Positions 56,110 to 64,000 of a DNA stretch of 64,000 nucleotides are shown here, piece after piece. The notes under the pieces were generated by a model. That model searched no databases, was not told where the DNA came from, and saw nothing but the letters and a program-made list of their open reading frames with translations. This DNA is from Dromiciops gliroides. Lineage: Eukaryota; Chordata; Mammalia; Microbiotheria; Microbiotheriidae. Positions within the stretch are counted from its first letter, which is position 1; each line of letters begins with the position of its first letter. The stretch covers positions 244,895,941 to 244,959,940 of the forward strand of contig NC_057862.1 in assembly GCF_019393635.1 (NCBI RefSeq), in the 5' to 3' direction. The position numbers and the translations under genes were made by a program.

Positions 56110-57350
56110 TAAAATGTGTCTGAAATAATAAAAGCTAATAATCTTTAGTATTCTGACTAGCCTGTCTTGTGTGTGAATGGAGAAGCATTTTAAAAAATTC
56201 TTACAAAGTACAAAGCACTCAAAACAGTTGAACAATGATTATATTGGAATTTTATTGTCTCCTTCAAAGAAGCCTTTGAAAGAAAGGCTTGGACTTGGGA
56301 GTACTGATTAATCAAAATTACCCTTATCTGCGACACATCAAAATGAGCTTGAAATTTCTCAAGGAAATTGTTGTGTCAACAGGATAGTGAATTGGAACCA
56401 ACTTAAGGTCATTCTAAGGACACTACAAACAAGAAGCCAATACTTATTATGTGCACACTTTGACCATCTAGGCAAGCCTATGTAGAAATATATAGGAGAA
56501 TAGAGGCAGCTGATGACAGCAAACATCACAAAAGCACAAGCCCTTCAACCTCAAAAGTGATTCTCCAAAATTTGACTTTGTAATTCTATGCCCCCTGAAG
56601 AGTAGAATAAATGGATGAGGCAGAAGCTCAGCAAAAGAAGTATGTTCTCATGACATGAGTGCGATGAGGGATGTGCCTGAGGAGCGATCCACATACATGA
56701 TCCAGCTCACCCACTCTGGATCATTCTAGAAATGATACAGGACAATCCCTTTTCCTGTGATGGATGATCTCAGAAACTAACTTAAAAACATGCTGGCCAG
56801 GGGCATCATCATAGAGTAGATCAGCAATATTCACCACCTATGTGGTGTAACCAAAGAAGAATGGAAAAGATACAAAGAAGTGTACAATACTGGGCTTGAG
56901 CAAAAGAACCAAAGTGGGATATCTGGTCAGCATGCTAAGAGTTTTAAGATGCCCTGAATTGTCTGTTAAGCAGCCAGTATGCTCTCAGTTCGGCACTTTT
57001 TCCAGTGCCAGTGTAATAGATTAGGTCTAATAACAGCTGGTCTGGCAGTTCAGGTTTGAGACAAGGATGAAATGCGGCACTCCTGGGACATTTAGCAGTT
57101 AACATAAGGAGGTTTACTTAGCCATAACAAGAGGATACAGCACTTGGCTAAGGACAATGTGACCCCACCTTCCTCTTCATACAGAAGGTGCTGTGACTCA
57201 AGCAGCTGTGAGACATTTATCAAGTCTGAAGGACACTGGCTTCTCATGGGCTGTTCCATTTGATGTCCCCAGGAAGGTGTATGAATGTCATTGCACCTTG
57301 AGTCTCAGCTCTCTGAGACAGTCAAATCTTAGCGATGGTTTCATTGTCTT
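56110..57350 (+). other. Unassigned sequence upstream of the Gypsy pol remnant
   Basis: This may contain further decayed parts of the Ty3/Gypsy element, but I cannot identify gag, protease or the start of reverse transcriptase. No LTR is visible. Confidence 0.3.
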
Positions 57351-57399
57351 TTAGGTAAAGAATGTGCCTTCCCCAAGGGGATCTTGACAGCTAATGATC

Positions 57400-58740
57400 C
57401 TACCAAAGTTTACTACTACCTGATTCCTGTGGTACAAAAAGACTAGCAAAAGATGGCTTACATCCACCAAGACGCATTTTATCAATTTGAGTACATACCC
57501 CAAGGCATTTTGGGGACATGCACCACTTTCCAAAGACTGATAAAAGTGGCTGGAAAAATGAACTACCTCCACCTTGATGAAATCCTCTCTTTTGGAAAAC
57601 ATAGCACAAAGAAAGGCTGATGAAAGTGTTAGATCAGTTAGCAAAATGACCTGATGTTTTCAATCAACAATTTCTAGTTTGCAAAGCAATAGGAACAGTG
57701 GCACGACACAATGGCAGGGGTAAAGATGAGGATATATCCCAAGTCCCAAAGGTAAAAAGCCCAGCATCTTAGGTCCTCTCAGATACAGTCTCTGATGGTC
57801 CAATCTAGAGGGTAGAGCAGCAGCGGTGGGAAGAACAGCAGGGCAGAAAGTGGTGCAGCGAAAGATGAAGACACATGATCCTAGAAAGTACAGAGTAGAA
57901 TAAATTAGCTCCTCCCAGGCATGACTCATGGATTCTGGATAGGGAAATGGCCAGGGTGAAGGTGAGGATGTCTTAGGCATAGCAGAGCAAAACAACTTAG
58001 CTCCTCCCAGTCATGCAGAAGTTCCAGAGCTACCAACACATAGAGAAGTTGCAAATGTGGGCAGACAACAATCTTCTGATTTATATCTTGACCGGTACCA
58101 AATTAAATGCTGCTTGCCAAGAACAGGTAGTAGCATAAGCCAACTATGAACTTAGCATATGCTACTGACCAAAAAAAAAAGGACTACAAATACCCTATCT
58201 GCCAGGCCGTGTGGACACTTGAAGCTATGATACTTCAGGAATGGATGTTATAGGCAATATGTATGGGGTTGGATGTCAAGCAAATGTAGTACAGTTGAAA
58301 GTCTGGGACTTCCACCAGACAGTACGCCAGCGGCATATGTGACTTCACTTGTTGGCCCAACTTTCTTGCCTCAGTTGTCTGTATATGACTGGGGGCGAGA
58401 GCAGATGGCTGATGAGGGGTTGCAAGAAGTGATACAAGCCAAGAAGTGAAGCAGTGATGTCATCCTTCAAAGAGACTTTACTGTTGAGAAATGGCAGAAA
58501 CTGGCACCTGAACAACACAGGATTGTATTGGACTGTAACGGATCCCCCATGTTACCCAGGAAACAGTGGGTGCCATCTACCACATATTGCTTTATAATAG
58601 CAAAACCTTTACATGTCTTTGGGCATACAGATTAAGAGAGGACTTGAGCTCAAAAGAAACAGATTTACTGGCCTAAGATGGTCACAAATGTCACCAAGAG
58701 TGTCACTTGATACAAAGTACTATTAATTTGTACAATATAT
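57400..58740 (+). pseudogene. Fossil Ty3/Gypsy-type pol (RT, RNase H, integrase)
   Basis: Three domains appear in the expected order on the plus strand. The reverse transcriptase piece (57421-57618) has 'PQGILGTCTTFQRL' followed by 'YLHLDEILSFGK', where the catalytic pair of aspartates is degraded to DE. The RNase H end (58078-58170) has 'LIYILTGTKLNAACQEQ' then 'ANYELSICY'. The integrase zinc-finger region (58480-58710) has 'LHVFGHTD', 'ERT' and 'QIYWPKM'. In-frame stops (for example at about 57445 and 58138) and a 300-400 bp foreign or rearranged stretch at 57660-58020 show that it is dead. The spacing is shorter than in an intact element. The assignment is by motif recognition only. Confidence 0.7.
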
Positions 58741-58769
58741 TTGGAGCATATGAGCAGCATCAGGATCAT

Positions 58770-58945
58770 AGATTCTAAGCTGGAAGTAACCTTAGAAGCC
58801 ATTCAGAAGATGAAGGGACTAAGGCCCAGAGAGGGGAAGTGACTTGTCCAGGGTCACACAAGTCATATGGGGCAGAGCTGGAATTTAAAAGACCGGTCCT
58901 CCAATTACAAGTCCAGGACTCATCACCATACCATGATGCTTCTGC
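58770..58945 (-). mobile_element. MIR-like SINE
   Basis: 'agaagatgaagggactaaggc', 'gaagtgacttgtccagggtc' and 'ccggtcctccaattacaagtc' form a MIR-class SINE in reverse. Confidence 0.7.
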
Positions 58946-59220
58946 AATTTGTCCGAATTAGGGATTTTTGTCTTTTAAAGGAGACAGTAGGAACTTAAAA
59001 TATTGTTGTGGTATGTTAACATTTTACAAGGTATTCAGAGGCATGCCCTTCTAGAAACCAGAAAGGTGTGTGTGTGTGTGTGTATGCTTGTGTATGTGTA
59101 CTTCTTGCTATGACTCCTTGTGGACCAAGGAGTTATCTTGAAAGCATACTCTTTAGGAGGTGTTAGTTTTGCCCAGAACTAAAAGATTAGAATTATACCC
59201 TACTACTTCAAGTGGGTCTA
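58946..59220. other. Unassigned sequence with a (GT)n tract
   Basis: A short (GT)n run lies at 59066-59083. Nothing else is recognised. Confidence 0.5.
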
Positions 59221-59235
59221 TAGTCTAAGTATTTC

Positions 59236-59392
59236 TTTTCTTTTTTTTCTTTTGTGTGTGAGGCAACTGGGGTTAAGTGACTTGCTGAGGGTCACAGAGC
59301 TAGTAAGTGTTAAGTGTCTGAGGCTGGATTTGAACTCAGGTCCTCCTGAATCCAGGGCTGGTGCTCTATCCACTGCACCATCTAGCTGCCCC
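59236..59392 (-). mobile_element. WSINE1-like SINE
   Basis: Complete, 'gaggcaactgggg' type. TAGTCTAAGTATTTC / TAGCCTGAGTATTTC flanks it (59221-59235 and 59393-59407). Confidence 0.93.
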
Positions 59393-59409
59393 TAGCCTGA
59401 GTATTTCAA

Positions 59410-60627
59410 CCACACTATACTGAACATGTTAGGGAGACTGAGATTGGAACACAAATTTCAATGGAATCACATGGTATTCCTAGTAAGCAGTGATAACTCC
59501 TCTGGAATTAAGGGTTTTATATTCTACATGAGGTTTAGGTAAGACTACATCTAGCTTCGATTTGTGCTTTGGAGTCCTTGATGCCTGAGAGATTGCAGAC
59601 AATCATACCAATATATTTCCCAACTGATAGGAAAGTTGGGAGAAGCTCACCATCTAGCTAATGTTCAGCCTAGAAGACCACTGTTAAAAACAAATATAGC
59701 ACGATGCTCAAGTTTTTGTAAAGACCTTCAACAAAGACACAGAGTTTTGCTAAGAAATTCAATGTGTCATAGGACATACAAGTTAGCAGAATAACAGGAT
59801 GCTACATGAATCATGGATTATGGTTAAAACAAATACCTGGATTCAGGATTTCTAGAAAATTGGTACTCAGGAAAATGATAAAAATCATGAGTTTTATTGT
59901 TGTGTGACAGCATGTAGGGAGGCAAAGCATACACCCACCACGGCAACATAAACAGACAGAAGTTTGTTCCCTCATTCAGCCTGAGTGAGGGAAAATGCAT
60001 TTGTGACAGAACATACTTGAAGTTGGGGTCCAGGTGGCAAAATTATATGCCCTAAAAAATGACCCTGCTTAAGACCAGGCAATTGGGATCAGATGTAGGA
60101 GAGGGCATTTCTAGTCAGACCCAGATGTAGTAGAAAAGTTCTTACAGAATCCCTTACCAATACCAGTCTAGGGTGAAACTTGGGTAGGGAGAGTTTCTTT
60201 ATTGGACCACTAACTGGTGGAAGGATCTAATCTTACCTATCTAAGGCAGCTGAAAGAGAATGACTCCAGGACCCTGCAGTAGGGTAAAAGTTTATCCAAT
60301 CAAAAAGCTACAAGCTTTATCCTAATGAATAGAGTTAACAGTAGTAAAGTACAAATTGTCTGTTTTGCCTATATGCATCTATGGGCATTATGACCACTTA
60401 GTCTAAGAAACTCCATAATGGAGTCTTATCATTATAAAAATATTATGAAACTAATATGAAGTTTACAGTGATCACTCTATTCATCAAGTTGTAATAGCTC
60501 CAAAAACCTGGTGAAGGGACCTGTAAAAACAATTCAAAACAACCACTTAATGCCTCTTTAAGATGAGTTATCTTGATTTTCTGATGAGTAAGAGGAGAAC
60601 AATGGATGCTTACTTCAGCAGTCTCTT
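59410..60627. other. Unassigned sequence
   Basis: 1.2 kb with no recognisable gene or repeat family. It may hold old, unrecognisable transposon sequence. Confidence 0.4.
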
Positions 60628-60708
60628 AGAAAAAGCTTACCCTAATGGGGCAGCTAGGTGGCACAGTGGATAAGCACCAGCTGGATTCAGGAGGACCTGA
60701 GTTCAAAT

Positions 60709-61320
60709 TGTGATATTTAAAATCTAATGTGGGTCCTTGCCTGCCCCCCTCCCAGTATTCTTTGGGGGAAACTAGCTAAGATTTACTGATACAGTCAGCA
60801 AGAGTTTAGGCTTTAAGTATTTATTAAAGTGTATTAGAAGTTAGTGAAGAGGGGCAGCTAGGTGGCACGGTGAATAGAGCACCGGCCCTGGATTCAGGAG
60901 GACCTGAGTTCAAATCCAGCCTCAGACACTTGACACTTACTAGCTGTGTGCCCTTGGTCAAGTCACTTAACCCCAATTGCCTCACTTAAAAATTAAAAAA
61001 AAAAGAAGTTAGTGAGGAGAGAGAGGGTAAGAGCAGATCTCTTATAGAATGGAAAACCCTAGCTTAGATCTATGCAGGATAGCTCTAGCAGCCCATGTGA
61101 ATTTCTGCCACCACACCAATGTCCCGGGCAAAAAGAGACAGATTTTCAGCGGCTTCTCCCAGAAGCCCTCTGTGAAACAGGAAGCAGGGCCATCCACACA
61201 CACAGCTCCAAGCTTAATTGGCTGGTAGCTTTGATTGACATAACTACAGGTAGTTCTATAGACGTATCATACGGACACCAAGTCACATGTTTTCTCCTCT
61301 GGGCAGAGCCCTGATTCTCA
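60709..61320 (-). mobile_element. Solo LTR inside a SINE and itself containing a SINE
   Basis: In minus orientation it starts TGAGAATCAGGG and ends 'tttaaatatcaca'. The AATAAA signal context ('aataaatacttaaagcc') and 'aactcttgctgactg' parallel the LTR family at 46-55 kb, so it is probably a distant relative. It is about 444 bp without the inserted SINE. The bases TAAAAAT/AAAT at the junctions leave the exact ends and target duplication unsure by about 3 bp. Confidence 0.75.
60851..61004 (+). mobile_element. WSINE1-like SINE nested in the LTR
   Basis: Complete, 'gaggcaattgggg' type (tail 'ccccaattgcctcactta'). GAAGTTAGTGAAGA / GAAGTTAGTGAGGA (60837-60850 and 61005-61018) is the target duplication. 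Confidence 0.95.
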
Positions 61321-61433
61321 TAAAAATCAGCCTCAGACACTTGACACTTACTAGCTGTGTGACCGTGGGCAACTCACTTAATCCTCATTGCTCTGTGCAA
61401 AAAAAAAAAAGAAAAAAAGAAAAAGCTTACTCT

Positions 61434-61828
61434 CTACCTACAATTTTATCTCACAAGACTGACAGAAACAAACAATGGTATATAATGCCTGAGTTCATTT
61501 CTGAGACTTGTAATGAGAAGAGTTTTGCTGAGAAATTTTGGTGATACGAATTAGATATATAAAAATAACTCCATATTTAGTTGAGAAACTGAACCACTTA
61601 CCATTTTATAGAATAGCCCCAGAGACTGGTGGGATTCCGAAAGAAATTTGCCATAACCACTTATATGCAAATTGGTTGACTTGTTGTTGGGCACTAGACT
61701 GACTGATACTTACCTCAGTGCACCTTTGAGGAAAGGACAACCAAGGTAACATGTTTGGCTTGTCCCCCCTCTCACCTCCCATATACAAACGATTGCCAAG
61801 TTATGTCAGTTTTCCCTTCATAACATTT
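61434..61828. other. Unassigned sequence
   Basis: Nothing recognised. Confidence 0.4.
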
Positions 61829-61829
61829 C

Positions 61830-62650
61830 TTGTCTAGGCTCTCATTTCTTTATGTCTGGATTATTGCATCAGCCTGCTAGTTAGCCTTCTTGCCTCAAGT
61901 CTCTCTCCTACCACTCAGCTGTCAAATTAATTTTCCTAAGGCATAGCTATGACCATATCACCTTTACCTATTACTATTTAATAAACTATAGTTGCTCCCT
62001 AACACCTCCAGGATTAAAAAAAAAAATCCTTTTTGACAAAGGCCTTCAAAACCTGCGCCCCCCCCCCGCCTCTTTACAGTCTTCTTACACCTTACACTCC
62101 CCACTATATTCTGTGATGCAGTAACCCTGACCTTTTTGTTCCTCACAAAATGTTCCTTTTCCAGGCTCCAGGCATTTCTACTGGCTATTTCCTATGCCTG
62201 AAATACCTCCCTTCTCTTCTCTGCCTTCCTCAAGTCTCAGCTAAAATCTCACCATCTGGGGCAGCTAGATAGCTCAATGGATAAAGCACCAGCCCTGGAT
62301 TCAGGAGGACCTGTGTTCAAATTCAGCCTCAGATGACACTTACTAGCTGTGTGACCCTGGGCAAGTCACTTAACTCTCATTGCCCCCACCAAAATAAATA
62401 AATAAACAAAATCTCACCATCTGTGAGCTTTTCCTTATCCCCCTTAATGCAAGTGTCTGCCCCCTCTTGATGATCTCCAATTGATCTTGTACATAGCTTG
62501 TTTTGTACATAGTTGTTTTCATGTTGTCTCCTTCATTAGACTGCACATTCCTTGAGAACAGGGACTGTTTTTTTGGCTTTTCTTTGTTCTCTAGCACTTA
62601 GCAGATTGCCTGGCACCTTGTAAGTGCTTAATAAATGCTTGTTGACCTAC
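61830..62650 (+). mobile_element. L2/CR1-like LINE 3' region, split by a SINE
   Basis: 'ggattattgcatcagcctgc', 'ttttcctaaggcatagctatg', 'gttgctccctaacacctccag', then after the SINE 'gactgcacattccttgagaac' and 'taagtgcttaataaatgctt', give a well-kept L2-like 3' region. A C-run sits at 62058-62068. Confidence 0.8.
62259..62407 (+). mobile_element. WSINE1-like SINE
   Basis: Complete with an AAATA tail. AAAATCTCACCATCTG is repeated perfectly at 62243-62258 and 62408-62423. Confidence 0.97.
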
Positions 62651-63440
62651 TCACTGAAAAGGTGAGTAGATGAACAGACCTACAACAGACTGACTTTAAG
62701 TTAGATTTAGGAATTTGAGATGACAAATCTGATGGCAACTATGATTAAACATATCAACTAACTCAAGTATAGGGGCAAAAAGGGAGCAAGTCAGAGGAAG
62801 ACTGGGTCTATTTGACTAGTGTTAAGACTAACTTGTGATGTTATAAAGGAATCTGGAAAAGTAGATATACATGTAGCCAGATGATAATGCTTATGTTTAC
62901 CTATATAATTTCTGCTTTTCCAGGCAATTTCACATGTTCATTGGTTGATGTGTTAATTACTCCATGTTTCCAGTACTCCTATTTTATCATTTGGTTCACC
63001 ATATTTATTTGCTTCTGATAGTATGACCTACAGATATTTTGAGTATTAGATATCCATAGCTTTGCTGTTTATCTGAATATATGTTACTCTTTTTGTATAT
63101 TTTGCTGTTTTATACACCTCTGAGTAGGCTTGTTTTTCTATTATGCCTATGTGCTTCACAAGAATCTAATATGTCCCAAGCAACCTGTCCAGCAATGTTT
63201 TTCAATGTTCTGTGTCTAGTGCATGTACTGTTGATGTATATTTGCTGTGAATGATTACCTGGGATGCTGCTTAATCACTCCTTAGATTCTTAAGTGCTAA
63301 TGTTTATTTTGATGTGTAATTCCAAATGTGAAGTGATTTGGCTGATTTTGCAAAAGACTGAAAAGTTTCTGAACCTAAGGAGGAATATAGCAGTCTACTA
63401 GAGTTTACAGTCTAGTTTATCTACTGAGCCCAGAAAGGAC
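62651..63440. other. Unassigned sequence
   Basis: No gene or repeat is recognised. The sequence is AT-rich, without long open frames. Confidence 0.4.
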
Positions 63441-63457
63441 TTAGCCCCTTCTATTCT

Positions 63458-63612
63458 CTCTCTATCTCTTTTTTTTTTGTGAGGAAATTGGGGTTAAGTG
63501 ACTTGCCCAGGGTCACACAGCTAGTAAGTGTTAAGTATCTGAGGCCGGATTTGAACTCAGGTACTCCTGACTCCAGGGATGGTGCTCTATCCACTGCACC
63601 ACCTAGCTGCCC
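63458..63612 (-). mobile_element. WSINE1-like SINE
   Basis: Complete, 'gaggaaattgggg' variant. CCCCTTCTATTCT lies at 63445-63457 and 63613-63625. Confidence 0.95.
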
Positions 63613-63625
63613 CCCCTTCTATTCT

Positions 63626-64000
63626 TAAGAGCTTGAAGAGGAAGAGAATCTTTGTGGGAGGTGATGACATCAGAAAGTGTAAGAGAGGTTAACATGTTAT
63701 AAAGAGAGAAACTATCCTCTAATTCCATTGTTTCTGCACTTGTTGCCAAAACCATAAGTTCAGAGGGAGAGAACTTGAAATTTTAAGACAGATTATAGCC
63801 AAGTTATAAGGAAGTCACGGGGGACTGATGCAGAATAGCTGTCTCCATCCCTGTTGCAGAGGCAAAAGGATGACAGAACTCTGCTTTCCCTTACAACTCA
63901 TCTTTGTTTCCTTTAAGAGTTTGTTTGCTTTCTATTTTACTATCTATTTCAAAGAAATTTGTTTCTCTAAACTAATGGGTCTGCTTAATATATTACAGGT
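63626..64000. other. Unassigned sequence
   Basis: Nothing recognised up to the window edge. Confidence 0.4.

Larger units (their letters stand above)
60647..61417 (+). mobile_element. WSINE1-like SINE split in two by an LTR
   Basis: The first half (60647-60708) ends at 'gagttcaaat'. The second half (61321-61417) resumes at 'aatcagcctcagacacttgac' and runs into the A-tail. AGAAAAAGCTTACCCT / AGAAAAAGCTTACTCT (60628-60643 and about 61418-61433) flanks the whole, proving that the halves were one SINE. Confidence 0.93.

Noticed and set aside
57351-57644. 97-residue minus-strand frame as a gene
   Set aside because: It is the antisense of the Gypsy reverse transcriptase remnant, and the plus strand gives the meaningful motifs.
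19-63612. tRNA genes, because of the tRNA-like SINE heads
   Set aside because: The heads are followed by SINE bodies, A-rich tails and target duplications. No isolated cloverleaf-like sequence was seen.

Overview
The window looks like nuclear DNA from a marsupial, probably an Australasian one. The main evidence is 23 copies of a tRNA-derived SINE resembling WSINE1, with a 'GGGGCAGCTAGGTGGC' head and an A-rich tail. These sit among marsupial-type L1, L2/CR1-like, MIR/MAR1-like and RTE repeats and long microsatellites. I found no intact host gene, no RNA gene and nothing prokaryotic. Nearly every open frame is a chance frame or a transposon remnant, so the region is most likely intergenic or deep intronic. 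Family names are from memory and were not searched.

Layout. 0-2.4 kb: a minus-strand L1 remnant with a second L1 inserted. 2.4-18 kb: MIR, L2 and SINE copies, microsatellites, a possible hAT element, and two AT-rich segments that may be conserved non-coding DNA (about 5.25-5.6 and 9.7-10.6 kb). 17.8-23.1 kb: two copies of a small mariner-like element, an internally deleted L1 that keeps its 5' UTR, and AT/TG microsatellites. 24-31 kb: L2, MIR and simple repeats. 31.6-38.8 kb: a minus-strand L1 interrupted by an LTR, four SINEs and a processed pseudogene of DET1, with a fifth SINE inside the pseudogene. 39.4 kb: a solo LTR. 42.5-43.9 kb: an L1 remnant split by three SINEs.

The most striking region is 46.5-55.2 kb. 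An RTE-type LINE fragment has been hit twice by the same kind of LTR retroelement, in opposite orientations. Each copy is about 3.7 kb with LTRs of about 360-375 bp, TG...CA ends, 4-bp target-site duplications, a tRNA-Arg-like primer-binding site and a polypurine tract. I recognise no gag, protease, polymerase or envelope gene in either. The two LTRs of the minus copy differ by about one substitution plus small indels, so this non-autonomous element moved recently. Together the copies form a 3.7-kb inverted repeat around a 1-kb spacer.

57.4-58.7 kb holds a decayed Ty3/Gypsy-type pol with reverse transcriptase, RNase H and integrase zinc-finger pieces in order. 60.6-61.4 kb is a SINE split by a solo LTR that itself carries another SINE. 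61.8-62.65 kb is an L2-like copy with a SINE insertion. The last 1.4 kb is largely unremarkable.
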